The notes: generated by a model not told the origin, from the letters alone. A DNA stretch of 64,000 nucleotides from SKPS01 sp964469215 (GCA_964469215.1 CAYXYB010000011.1:1-64000), one strand, 5' to 3'; shown: positions 53,319-61,392, counted from the first letter of the stretch. Program-made: numbers and translations.

Positions 53319-54566
53319 ATGACAGTAAAAGAGAAAAAGCTGCTGGGTATCAACGGTCTGGGCAGGATCGGCAAGTTAACACTCTGGTATCATCTGATCT
53401 CTCGCCAGTTTGATGGAATTGTTATTAATGTTGGCAGAGAGGTGGGAAAAAAGCTTGAGGATCTTGTTCATGCAATTGAATCAGATTCAACATACGGAAC
53501 GCTGAGTCATTTTCTTTATGGATTCTCAGGCCGTGACTGTGCAATTAGAATAACCGATTCTGCCGAGGGGATACTTGATATTGACGGCATGCCTGTGAAA
53601 ATCCTCAGGAGGGAGCGTAATCCAAAACAAATCAACTGGATAGGAGAGGGTGTACGAATCGTTGTCGACTGTACCGGTAAGTTCCTCGATCCAACACAGT
53701 CAGCCGATGATCCGAAAGGGAGTCTTGTTGGGCATCTGACAGCAGGCGCTCAAAAGGTTATTGCAAGCGCTCCCTTTAAAATTAAAGATACAACGCTAAA
53801 CGAAAGAGCGGATGCACCAACACTTATTTACGGAGTTAATCATCATAGCTATATACCTGCAAGACACCACATAATCTCTGCTGCGAGCTGCACAACAACA
53901 GGACTTGCCCATATGATGCTTCCGCTGCTTGAGGATGCCGAGACCATGAATGTACTTACCGCCTCCATGTCGACAGTGCATGCTGCCACCAACACCCAGA
54001 GTGTACTCGACTCAGTACCGGCAACAGGTACATCAGACCTGAGAAAGAGCCGATCTGCCCTTAACAACATTATCCTATCAACAACAGGCGCTGCCGCAAC
54101 CCTCGAAAAAGTGCTGCCACAGATCATCAATTTCGGGTTTATGGCCGATTCGGTACGTATTCCTACCACTACGGTGTCGCTGATAGCACTCAATATCACC
54201 TTTAACTCACGAATGAACGGAAATGGTGTGCCGGTTATCAATGCAGCCTATATAAACGACATTTACAAAAGGGCATCACATGGGCCACAAAAAGGGCTGC
54301 TCCATTTCAGTGAAAAACAAAACGTATCGGTCGACCTGCTTGGTTTCAGAGCTGCCGTTGTCATCGAAGGGCATGAGACACACACCAGGACAGGCTTCCT
54401 TAAGGTACCGCACAGAATACTGGAATCGGTGGGAATCACAAGCCGGCAGGATATCAATATCCCAGTGACACACGCCAAAATTATGGGCTGGTACGACAAT
54501 GAGTTCGGAAGCTATGTGGTGGCTCTCGGAAAACTCACTGAATACATAGCATCAAAGGAGGGTTAA
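53319..54566 (+). CDS. GAPDH-family protein, divergent long form (second copy)
   Basis: 415 residues, about 80 more than classical GapA. The NAD+ fold is intact ('LLGINGLGRIGKLTLWYHLI'), but the following segment carries an insertion ('GREVGKKLEDLVHAIES'). The active-site Cys is retained in 'AASCTTTGLAHMM', but the usual TTNC is TTTG, so the second Cys and the Asn have changed. The catalytic His lies in 'STVHAATNTQSVLDSVP', 'RKSRSALNNIILSTTGAAATL' follows, and 'GWYDNEFGSYVVALGKL' ends the substrate domain. It is a paralogue of the protein at 43263, not a duplicate. Substrate and cofactor preference are open. It is followed by a class V aminotransferase. Confidence 0.78.
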   Translation: MTVKEKKLLGINGLGRIGKLTLWYHLISRQFDGIVINVGREVGKKLEDLVHAIESDSTYGTLSHFLYGFSGRDCAIRITDSAEGILDIDGMPVKILRRERNPKQINWIGEGVRIVVDCTGKFLDPTQSADDPKGSLVGHLTAGAQKVIASAPFKIKDTTLNERADAPTLIYGVNHHSYIPARHHIISAASCTTTGLAHMMLPLLEDAETMNVLTASMSTVHAATNTQSVLDSVPATGTSDLRKSRSALNNIILSTTGAAATLEKVLPQIINFGFMADSVRIPTTTVSLIALNITFNSRMNGNGVPVINAAYINDIYKRASHGPQKGLLHFSEKQNVSVDLLGFRAAVVIEGHETHTRTGFLKVPHRILESVGITSRQDINIPVTHAKIMGWYDNEFGSYVVALGKLTEYIASKEG

Positions 54567-54595
54567 ATCCGTTTTAATATTCCGTACCCGTTTCA

Positions 54596-54603
54596 TACTT
54601 TTG
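54596..54603 (+). promoter_or_regulatory. Aminotransferase promoter, -7 box TACTTTTG
   Basis: An exact TAnnTTTG match 22 bases before the ATG at 54626. It shows that the aminotransferase is not purely a read-through product of the GAPDH-like gene. Confidence 0.5.
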
Positions 54604-54625
54604 CACCTGAAAAACTTGCAACTTA

Positions 54626-56092
54626 ATGGAGAATCATTTCCGACCTTTCAGGGAGCAGATTATTGGCATTAACGCTATTTTCGAGACCCCTTACGGGATA
54701 AAACCGCTCATTTATGCAGACTGGATAGCCAGTGGCAGGCTCTATGGCCCCATCGAAAAGCAGCTTTCAGAGGTTATAGGTCCCTGGATTGGCAACACCC
54801 ATACAGAGACGAGCGAAACCGGAACCCTGATGACTAAAGCCTATCATCATGCCCATCAGCTTATTAAGAGACATGTTAATGCTGATGAACATGATGTCAT
54901 AATTACCGCGGGCTCGGGGATGACAACGGTGATAAACAAGTTGCAGCGGATGCTCGGCCTTCGGGGATGTGCCCGCCTGAAAAATTTGCCGTGTCAGCAT
55001 GAAGATGAGAAACCTGTGGTGTTTATTACTCACATGGAACACCATTCAAACCATACAAGCTGGTTCGAGACTTTTGCAGATGTGGTTGTTATTGAGCCTG
55101 GTAAAGGTCTGCTGGTGGATCCGAATAAGCTTAGAAAACAGATAGAACCATATCTCGACAGGCAGCTTAAGATCGGATCGTTTACTGCATGCTCCAACGT
55201 TACCGGAATTATTACTCCTTATTACGAACTTGCCAGGATAATGCATGAAGCTGGTGGTTATTGCTTTGTCGACTTTGCCGCATCAGCACCGTACGTCAGT
55301 ATCAATATGCATCCGGCTGATCCTGAATTGAAGCTCGATGCGGTGATGTTCTCTCCACATAAGTTTCTGGGAGGTCCAGGCTCTTCAGGGGTTCTTGTGT
55401 TCGATTCAAGACTTTACAATAACCCGACTCCTGATCAGCCCGGAGGTGGAACTGTTGACTGGACAAATCCATGGGGGGAGTATAAATATATTGATGATAT
55501 TGAGATAAGGGAGGATGGAGGTACGCCGGGTTTCCTGCAGGCAATAAAAATCGCTCTGGCCATAGACCTCAAAAACCGCATGGGTGTTGATCAGATATCT
55601 GCACGGGAAAAGGAGATGCTGCCGGTTATTTTTAATAGGATGAGACAAATCAAAGGGCTGCATATCCTCGCCGAAGAGCATGAAGATAGGCTTGGCTCAA
55701 TCTCGTTCTTTGTTGACGGCCTTCATTACAACCTGCTTGTGAGGCTGCTTAATGACCTCTATGGAATCCAGACAAGAGGCGGATGTGCCTGTGCCGGAAC
55801 ATATGGCCACTATCTCTTAGATGTGTCGTATGAAAAGTCGAAGGGCATCACAGATAAAATCATGCACGGCGACCTCTCCGAAAAACCCGGTTGGGTCAGG
55901 ATGTCAATTCATCCTACCATGACCGATAGTGAAATATCATACATTATGGATGGTATTGAGGATATTGCAGGATCGTTCCATAAATATTCGGAACTATACC
56001 GCTATAACAGGTATAAGAATGAGTTCAGCCATATTGACTACAAAGAAAACCATCAGCATATAATTCAGAGATGGTTTAGCCCTGAATATTGA
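54626..56092 (+). CDS. Class V aminotransferase (cysteine-desulfurase-like)
   Basis: A PLP enzyme of 488 residues. The PLP Lys is K246 in 'FSPHKFLGGPGSSGVLVF', and D216 in 'YCFVDFAASAP' is the pyridine-N-binding Asp. 'THMEHHSNHTSWFE' and 'SNVTGI' are conserved, and a Cys lies in 'RGGCACAGTYGHYLL' near the mobile loop used by sulfur carriers. Size and motifs fit the csd/SufS-like branch of class V, but no Suf genes lie nearby, so a sulfur role is not established. It may also be a kynureninase- or aminotransferase-type enzyme. It is 59 bases after the second GAPDH-like gene; the EamA transporter follows within 6 bases. Confidence 0.8.
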   Translation: MENHFRPFREQIIGINAIFETPYGIKPLIYADWIASGRLYGPIEKQLSEVIGPWIGNTHTETSETGTLMTKAYHHAHQLIKRHVNADEHDVIITAGSGMTTVINKLQRMLGLRGCARLKNLPCQHEDEKPVVFITHMEHHSNHTSWFETFADVVVIEPGKGLLVDPNKLRKQIEPYLDRQLKIGSFTACSNVTGIITPYYELARIMHEAGGYCFVDFAASAPYVSINMHPADPELKLDAVMFSPHKFLGGPGSSGVLVFDSRLYNNPTPDQPGGGTVDWTNPWGEYKYIDDIEIREDGGTPGFLQAIKIALAIDLKNRMGVDQISAREKEMLPVIFNRMRQIKGLHILAEEHEDRLGSISFFVDGLHYNLLVRLLNDLYGIQTRGGCACAGTYGHYLLDVSYEKSKGITDKIMHGDLSEKPGWVRMSIHPTMTDSEISYIMDGIEDIAGSFHKYSELYRYNRYKNEFSHIDYKENHQHIIQRWFSPEY

Positions 56093-56098
56093 TAACAG

Positions 56099-57016
56099 AT
56101 GTCGAAACTGCGAACCCTTCAGCCTTATATTCTGGTTTTACTGGCCATGATCTTCTGGGGAATGACCTTTGTCTGGGTCAAGATAGCACTGGAAGCTTTC
56201 AGGCCTGCCACCATTCTCCTTTTCAGGCTTTCAATATCATCCTTGTTGCTCTGGTCATTCCTGATAATCTTTAAAAAATACCAGCCGTTAAGGCGCGAAG
56301 ATATATTTCTTTTCCTGCTCTCGTCACTTTTTCAGCCTTTTCTTTACTTTGTGGGCGAAACCTATGGCCTCAGTTATGTGTCATCAACCCTTGGAGCAAT
56401 TATCATATCCACAATACCTGTGTTCACACCCCTTGGCTCATGGCTGTTTTTCAGGGAAACACTGGGTTGGAAAAATCTTTTCGGATTTCTTTTCGCTTTT
56501 GCCGGTGTTATTCTGATGGTCTTGGGAGAGGAGTCGATGGGAAGTACATCTGTGCATGGCGTCCTCTTTCTGGCTCTCGCAGTGGTTGCTGCCATAGCAA
56601 ATGCCATCACCGTCAAAAAGCTTACGGTAAGGTACAACTCCTTTATGATTGTGACATTTCAGAACACCATCGGCATTCTCCTTTTTCTTCCAATCTTCCT
56701 CGTTTTCGATCTTCCGGGGCTCAATGAGATACCGGGTGATTTCAGGATTTGGAGAAATATCGTTGCACTTGCTGTTTTCGGATCAACACTGGCGTTCATC
56801 TTTTTCACCAACTCAATCAAGGTGCTTGGAATAAACAGGTCTGGAATTTTTTCAAACCTTATACCTGTATTCACGGCACTGTTTGCTTTTTTATTTCTTG
56901 GCGAGAATTTCCCACTGATAAAACTCGGTGGTATGGCAGTTGTTATCCTGGGAGTTATGGTTGTGTCGTTCAGGAAGAGGATGGGCAAAGGTTTCAGGTT
57001 GTCGGTGTTTAGGTAA
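56099..57016 (+). CDS. EamA/DMT-family transporter
   Basis: 305 residues and ten predicted helices in two EamA halves. The first has 'ILVLLAMIFWGMTFVWVKIA' and the second 'GSTLAFIFFTNSIKVLG', then 'IPVFTALFAFLFLGENFPLI'. These are exporters or importers of small metabolites (drug/metabolite superfamily). The gene starts 6 bases after the aminotransferase, so they may form one unit, and a related substrate is possible but unproven. The product ends in a basic tail (RKRMGKGFRLSV). Confidence 0.85.
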   Translation: MSKLRTLQPYILVLLAMIFWGMTFVWVKIALEAFRPATILLFRLSISSLLLWSFLIIFKKYQPLRREDIFLFLLSSLFQPFLYFVGETYGLSYVSSTLGAIIISTIPVFTPLGSWLFFRETLGWKNLFGFLFAFAGVILMVLGEESMGSTSVHGVLFLALAVVAAIANAITVKKLTVRYNSFMIVTFQNTIGILLFLPIFLVFDLPGLNEIPGDFRIWRNIVALAVFGSTLAFIFFTNSIKVLGINRSGIFSNLIPVFTALFAFLFLGENFPLIKLGGMAVVILGVMVVSFRKRMGKGFRLSVFR

Positions 57017-57043
57017 AATGCTTTTAACTTCAGATTCTCATTT

Positions 57044-57097
57044 TCAATCTCAATCTCAACCTCAACCTCAACTTCAACCTCAACCACAACCTCAAAA
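57044..57097. repeat. 6-bp tandem repeat TCAACC/TCAATC, nine units
   Basis: The units are TCAATC x2, TCAACC x2, TCAACT, TCAACC x2, ACAACC and TCAAAA. It sits between the EamA gene and a T9SS cargo gene, with no start codon for either. On the other strand it would read as a Val-Glu or Ile-Glu run, but that frame has no gene evidence. Confidence 0.9.
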
Positions 57098-57193
57098 TAT
57101 TTCACCCGGTTAAACCTTCTTCCCTGGTTGTAGTCTTAAGGGAAATTCGAATAATAAATAACAAATATTTTACAGCACTAAATTTTCTCAGCG

Positions 57194-58678
57194 ATGAAAT
57201 ATTCAATTATGCCTCCTGCTGTTGTTAAACATGCGTCACTGTGTAACATAAATTTATGTTTTATTCTTATTTCTGTTTTGCTGTTGCCTGATTTATTATC
57301 CGGTCAGAATAATGCAAATTTCAGAACCGACAACCGGAGCCAGATGATTGCCACCACCTGTCTGGATACCAGTTCAACCACCATAGTCACATTCGACTAT
57401 TTAAATTACGTTTGGGACACTTTGTTTACCATAAATGATCACAACGCCGGTTCAGTATGGTTCTCAAATTACGACAATTACCACCGGAGGTACTTTTATT
57501 ATGGTATCAACAAAATAAATGATTCCACATTCACCACCTCATTCTATTCTTTAGATCTCTATTCGCAACAAATAGATTCGCTCTTTACCATTGATGGATC
57601 ACTGGCTGTTGACATGCTATACGATATCTTCAGAAACAGCCTCCTGGTCTGCCTGAGGGATGAAATGCTGAGCTATAATCTGAGTTCAGGTATTTTGGAT
57701 ACACTAATGACTATACCCACTGCAACGGCCATTTATGCCACTTATCCTCATTATTTTGACTATCTGAAGCAGCGATACACCTATCTCAGGTCTTTGCCCT
57801 CAAGTGAATGGGTAAGCCTGAATCTGAAGGAGGCCGTCACCGACACCATTATACAAGACGCTATGATGAACAACATGTCTTCTCCGACAAATACCGTATT
57901 CAATGAAACAGATGGCTTCTTTTATGGAATGTCGAAAGACATTCAAAACAACAAGATATATGTTGTTTCTGTTGATAAAAATCCCAACAACAAGTGGGTA
58001 ATATGTTCTCTGCCTTCTGATTATTGGAGTCATCTTAACCAGCAAAAAGCATGTTTTGATGCAACACGCGGATTCTACCTTCTGCCTTATTATTCTGATG
58101 CATCAGAGAGCAAACTTGCTATTATTAATATTCAGAATCAAAGCTGGCAGACAATACCATATTCAAAGAATACAAACAATCATCATCTCGACAACCTGCC
58201 TGATCCCATCATAAAACTTGAGGATAGCATCCTGGTTTCAAACTGGTATCCAAACTACACATGGTATTTTAATGACGTTGCCATTCCACAATCCGGCAAT
58301 CAGATCTGGAAGCCGGCCTCAACCGGCTGGTACAAGGTTTCTGTTGTCAGGCCCGATAGTTCAATCGCTTTTTCAAACAGCATTTACGTTGCATTTGCAA
58401 ACATTACTCAATATGATGAGAAAGCGGGTTCAATATCTGTATATCCAAATCCTGGCAGAGATTATATATCTGTAGAAGTGCACAACCACAATATTCCGGT
58501 TAAACATATTGATATTGAAATGCGTAATATGTCAGGACAACTTGTAGGGCAATACAATTTCGATTATGGTAGTGAACCGGTAATAATTTCAACGAAAAAT
58601 CTGAATTCCGGTATTTACTTTATTTCAGCAATGTACGACAACATACAGAGCCACAAGAAAATCATTATCACCAGGTAG
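57194..58678 (+). CDS. T9SS type-A cargo protein, function unknown
   Basis: 494 residues. The N-terminus is unusually long and less typical for a signal peptide (hydrophobic 'LCFILISVLLLPDLLSGQ' after about 20 residues); a start at Met6 (57209) would shorten it. The middle holds beta-rich sequence with an Ig-like or propeller look ('TWYFNDVAIPQSGNQIW'). A T9SS type-A domain closes it ('ISVYPNPGRDYISVEV', 'MSGQLVGQYNFDY', 'SGIYFISAMYD', 'HKKIIITR'). I do not recognise the central part. Confidence 0.75.
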   Translation: MKYSIMPPAVVKHASLCNINLCFILISVLLLPDLLSGQNNANFRTDNRSQMIATTCLDTSSTTIVTFDYLNYVWDTLFTINDHNAGSVWFSNYDNYHRRYFYYGINKINDSTFTTSFYSLDLYSQQIDSLFTIDGSLAVDMLYDIFRNSLLVCLRDEMLSYNLSSGILDTLMTIPTATAIYATYPHYFDYLKQRYTYLRSLPSSEWVSLNLKEAVTDTIIQDAMMNNMSSPTNTVFNETDGFFYGMSKDIQNNKIYVVSVDKNPNNKWVICSLPSDYWSHLNQQKACFDATRGFYLLPYYSDASESKLAIINIQNQSWQTIPYSKNTNNHHLDNLPDPIIKLEDSILVSNWYPNYTWYFNDVAIPQSGNQIWKPASTGWYKVSVVRPDSSIAFSNSIYVAFANITQYDEKAGSISVYPNPGRDYISVEVHNHNIPVKHIDIEMRNMSGQLVGQYNFDYGSEPVIISTKNLNSGIYFISAMYDNIQSHKKIIITR

Positions 58679-58834
58679 GTTCCGGCACTCTGATTTTTCT
58701 TAGGTTGAAAATTATTCCAGGGTTAGGATAATGTTCCCTTCGACACGGATGACAGGCTGAATTAAAGTTTGAGCAGGACAATGGCCGCAAAAAGATATAG
58801 CCGCATGTTGCTTTAAAAACTGCAGATTCCCGTT

Positions 58835-58861
58835 TTTGAAACTAAAAATCTATTATCTTTG
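58835..58861 (+). promoter_or_regulatory. tRNA-Met promoter with -33 TTTG and -7 TATCTTTG
   Basis: TTTG at 58835-58838 and TATCTTTG at 58854-58861, 15 bases apart, a little shorter than usual. The start would fall about 58866, a few bases before the tRNA. The exact octamer is the same as upstream of ffh. Confidence 0.65.
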
Positions 58862-58873
58862 CCCCCCTGAATT

Positions 58874-58947
58874 GGCGAGGTAGCTCAGGTGGTTAGAGCG
58901 TCGGATTCATAACCCGGAGGTCACGAGTTCAAATCTCGTCCTCGCTA
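58874..58947 (+). tRNA. tRNA-Met (elongator), anticodon CAT
   Basis: A full cloverleaf reads here. The acceptor stem pairs GGCGAGG with CCTCGCT, with a G-U closing pair. The D-arm is GCTC...GAGC, the anticodon loop TTCATAA (CAT at 58908-58910), and the T-arm ACGAG TTCAAAT CTCGT. The acceptor ends in A73 with CAA next, so CCA is added later. The first acceptor pair is G-U rather than the mismatch of initiator tRNA, so the elongator is preferred. A lysidine-modified tRNA-Ile2 with the same CAT anticodon cannot be excluded by eye. The stem pair A31-C39 is a mismatch. Confidence 0.9.
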
Positions 58948-58953
58948 CAAAAT

Positions 58954-58978
58954 AAAACCCGGTTACAAGCCGGGTTTT
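58954..58978 (+). terminator. Intrinsic terminator after tRNA-Met
   Basis: AAAACCCGG (58954-58962) pairs with CCGGGTTTT (58970-58978) across a 7-base loop, with a T run at the 3' end. It lies 7 bases after the tRNA. Confidence 0.85.
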
Positions 58979-59022
58979 CTGCCTTCACTTCGCTCACGTT
59001 TGAGTTTTTTGCTTGGTGTACA

Positions 59023-59090
59023 ATAACTCATAACTCATAGTTCATAACTCCTGATCTACTCTGTGTAATAAAAAAGACCTCAACCAATCA
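59023..59090. repeat. Dispersed intergenic repeat copy 1: ATAACTCAT unit and CTGTGTAATAAAAAA block
   Basis: ATAACTCAT AACTCATAG TTCATAACTC is followed by CTGTGTAATAAAAAA and CTCAACCAAT. A second, shorter version lies at 61090-61150, with the same order of CTCATAACTCATAAC, CTCTGTGTGATAAAAAA and TCTCAACCAT. Confidence 0.75.
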
Positions 59091-59286
59091 ATTATTCATC
59101 AAATTGATATTCCAGAACATATTACCCCAATGATATCATTCTGCAATTTATAGGAGGTTAATTCAGCTTCAACCAATTGAAATACGATGCGAGAGGCTAT
59201 ACGCTGAGAAATAAGCCACGCTAAAGAGCGCCCGAAGCTACTGACAAAATATTTTTACCCAGGAAGCAACCTGTCTGACATCTTCG

Positions 59287-59294
59287 TATATTTG
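59287..59294 (+). promoter_or_regulatory. Promoter -7 box TATATTTG for the T9SS cargo gene at 59364
   Basis: An exact TAnnTTTG match 69 bases before the ATG. No convincing -33 element is seen, so the match is moderate. Confidence 0.45.
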
Positions 59295-59363
59295 ATCAAT
59301 TAAAATCTGGAAATGAGGGTTTCTGGACAGGCTGACGCAGGCATTTACTAAAATAAACCGACC

Positions 59364-60149
59364 ATGAAAAAACTTGCTCTGATTGTCATAGTTTTTTTCT
59401 CTGTGACATCTGCACATGGACAAATTCTAAACGGAAGCTTTGAAAATGACTCAACATCCGACTTGTCTGATTGGCAATGGACTTGCCTGGCTGAACCATT
59501 CAGCAGCGCACCGGCAGAGGGCGGTAATTGGTGTATAAAAGTTTATGGCGGAAATACACAGGGATGTTTTCCCGGTTATGCATATCAAAAGTTACCGGCT
59601 ATTACAAACGGACAGTCATTTGTTCTTTCAGGCTGGGCATTTCAACAATCTTCACCTACACCTGTCGGTATCTATTTTGGTACAATCAATAACGGTACGA
59701 TTTCTCTTCAATCGGGGGATACTACATCCGCAACTTCATGGACGCTCTTAAGTGTGCAATCAGGTTTTTCACTTTCCGCCGGAGACACCGCTGCAGTTGT
59801 TCTTTATGGTGGACTTGCAGGAGGCCCCCTTCAGTGTTATGGATTCTTTGACCTGATCAACCTTCAACAAATTACGGGAATGAATGATAATGAGCGAGTA
59901 CAGACAATTAGAATTTTTCCTAATCCTTGTACCAATCAAACAACTCTGCAAACTTCAATTCCTTTAATCAACGCAACTCTCACGGTGGACAATATTTTTG
60001 GGCAGGTAGTAACGCAAAGAAAAAACATCAACGGGCAGTCAGTAACTTTACAGCTCAACGACTTTCCGACAGGATTATATTTAATTCGGCTGACAGAGGA
60101 GCATAATCAAATCGCAACAAAAAAAATAATCATCACGGACTTACACTGA
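59364..60149 (+). CDS. Small T9SS type-A cargo protein
   Basis: 261 residues. A good signal peptide (MKKLALIVIVFFSVTSAHGQ) leads to a jelly-roll or carbohydrate-binding-like body ('LNGSFENDSTSDLSDWQW', 'FVLSGWAFQQSSPTPVGIY'), of the type found in secreted Bacteroidetes proteins. The C-terminal domain is a T9SS type-A tail ('IRIFPNPCTNQTTL', 'FPTGLYLIRLTEE', 'ATKKIIITD'). Function unknown; it could bind glycan, but no binding residues can be named. Confidence 0.78.
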   Translation: MKKLALIVIVFFSVTSAHGQILNGSFENDSTSDLSDWQWTCLAEPFSSAPAEGGNWCIKVYGGNTQGCFPGYAYQKLPAITNGQSFVLSGWAFQQSSPTPVGIYFGTINNGTISLQSGDTTSATSWTLLSVQSGFSLSAGDTAAVVLYGGLAGGPLQCYGFFDLINLQQITGMNDNERVQTIRIFPNPCTNQTTLQTSIPLINATLTVDNIFGQVVTQRKNINGQSVTLQLNDFPTGLYLIRLTEEHNQIATKKIIITDLH

Positions 60150-60385
60150 AGTCAAAATCACTGGGCGTAATAGATTGCCAACAGACAACAGCTCAATATA
60201 CTCCTTTAGCCAATGGTAAAATCTTTTCACGACAGGAAATGAACTCTGTCTGAATCCAGAAATAATTTGATCGTTGAAAGGCCTTAATTAGGGCTTTGAG
60301 AAAACAAATTTTAGCGGAAGAAAAGATAAAATTTAAAAAAAAAAAAAAACGAATGTATAAGTGAAAAGCAACTTATATTTGCATT
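60150..60385. other. Gap with A15 tract and promoter for the lipoprotein gene
   Basis: A run of 15 A (60335-60349) lies 24 bases before the TATATTTG box (60374-60381), which itself ends four bases before the ATG at 60386. The remainder is AT-rich, with no gene seen. Confidence 0.65.
60374..60381 (+). promoter_or_regulatory. -7 box TATATTTG four bases before the start codon of the 60386 lipoprotein
   Basis: The box-to-ATG gap is four bases (CATT), leaving no room for a leader or ribosome binding site. This is the same geometry as the rrf2 box at 41089-41096. Confidence 0.5.
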
Positions 60386-61051
60386 ATGAGAAGGTTCACC
60401 CCGATTTTGATGCTTATGGCTTTAATTCTGCTGAATGGTTGCCCACCGGCTGCAACGTTTGACGAGCCTCAGCCAAAGGGGACAAAACCTATAGACATGT
60501 TCCCAAAAAGGTTGCAGGGGAAATACCAGGATCAGGAAGGGGCTTCAGTTCTAACAATTTCTGCCAGACGGATCATCAGGTATTTCGATTTCGACATGCG
60601 GGAACATCGCAACACTTTTGGCTCTCCGTATATTCTATCGGGCGATACACTTATCGACACCGAAGAGGGAACGAAGGAGATAATAGTGTGGGATGGAGAT
60701 ACGGTGGTTTTTCATGTTGCATATACAGATACCCTGTTCAGTATCTCACCCGACAATGTGCTGAAAAAGTTCAAAGGCTACTATTTTCTAAACAAACGGT
60801 ACAATGAGGATGAATGGACGGTGAATAAACTGCACCTGAGAAAGGGTGTTCTGACTATCGGAACCATTTCATCACCGGAGGATATAGAAAGCCTGAGAGC
60901 GATAACAGAAAGTGCGTCTGACACTGTGTCAACGCATTTCTCACCGTCAAGGAAGCAATTCAGGCAGTTTATTCGGCAGGATGGCTTCCGTGATCAGGAG
61001 CTTTTCTACAGGATTGATATCTTAAAAAACCACCCTCAAACATCAAAATGA
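60386..61051 (+). CDS. Hypothetical lipoprotein
   Basis: 221 residues. A signal peptide with lipobox LNGC (Cys at residue 19, MRRFTPILMLMALILLNGC) makes a lipoprotein likely. The mature part has 'RLQGKYQDQEGASVLTIS', hinting at a beta-rich lipocalin-like or 'lumenal' fold, but I do not recognise a family. The start is supported by the lipobox geometry. A promoter box lies so close that the mRNA may be leaderless. Confidence 0.7.
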   Translation: MRRFTPILMLMALILLNGCPPAATFDEPQPKGTKPIDMFPKRLQGKYQDQEGASVLTISARRIIRYFDFDMREHRNTFGSPYILSGDTLIDTEEGTKEIIVWDGDTVVFHVAYTDTLFSISPDNVLKKFKGYYFLNKRYNEDEWTVNKLHLRKGVLTIGTISSPEDIESLRAITESASDTVSTHFSPSRKQFRQFIRQDGFRDQELFYRIDILKNHPQTSK

Positions 61052-61089
61052 ACTATCTGATTATTAATGTAACTCTTCAAATCCAGATC

Positions 61090-61150
61090 ACTCATAACTC
61101 ATAACTTCTGAATTCCTCTGTGTGATAAAAAATCTCAACCATTCAGAAAT
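61090..61150. repeat. Dispersed intergenic repeat copy 2 (see 59023-59090)
   Basis: Reads CTCATAACTCATAACTTC, then CTCTGTGTGATAAAAAA and TCTCAACCATTCAG. Compared with copy 1 it lacks the third ATAACTC unit and differs by small indels. Confidence 0.75.
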
Positions 61151-61384
61151 TCATTTCTCTCTCAAAGACGTTTAAAATTAAAGAAAAACGAATGAAGCAC
61201 CGATACTCTCAATTTATATCTCCTTTGTAAAACATCAGGTTTCCGGAAGTCTATATCAATATGACAGTTAAATATAATACCACAACTTTTCAACCATGGC
61301 TCAATCCGGATTCAATCGAATACTTAATTTAATATTTGGTATTAGAGTTAATAAGATTAAAAACCATCTTTGCCCAAAACATCG

Positions 61385-61392
61385 TATTTTTG
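61385..61392 (+). promoter_or_regulatory. NamZ-like gene promoter, -7 box TATTTTTG
   Basis: An exact TAnnTTTG, with a TTTG 12 bases upstream, which is too close to be a standard -33. The leader would be about 47 bases. Confidence 0.5.

Larger units (their letters stand above)
58679..59363. other. Gap with tRNA-Met, its terminator and scattered repeats
   Basis: The tRNA and terminator are listed separately. Before the tRNA, near 58737-58763, is a motif CCTTCGACACGGATGACAG that resembles a degenerate form of the TTCGACAAGCTC repeat near 3712. After it come the ATAACTCAT repeats (59023-59050), otherwise AT-rich sequence, and the -7 box for the gene at 59364. Confidence 0.55.

Noticed and set aside
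56374..56637. A minus-strand frame opposite the EamA gene
   Set aside because: Shadow frame; no ribosome site or recognisable domain.
56659..57105. A minus-strand frame reading VEVEVEVEIEIE
   Set aside because: The unusual composition is just the translation of the 6-bp TCAACC repeat, and most of the frame lies over the EamA gene.
59023..61150. An insertion sequence bounded by the two repeat copies
   Set aside because: The repeats are direct, not inverted, there is no transposase between them, and the enclosed genes have normal codon style. I keep only the pair as a finding.
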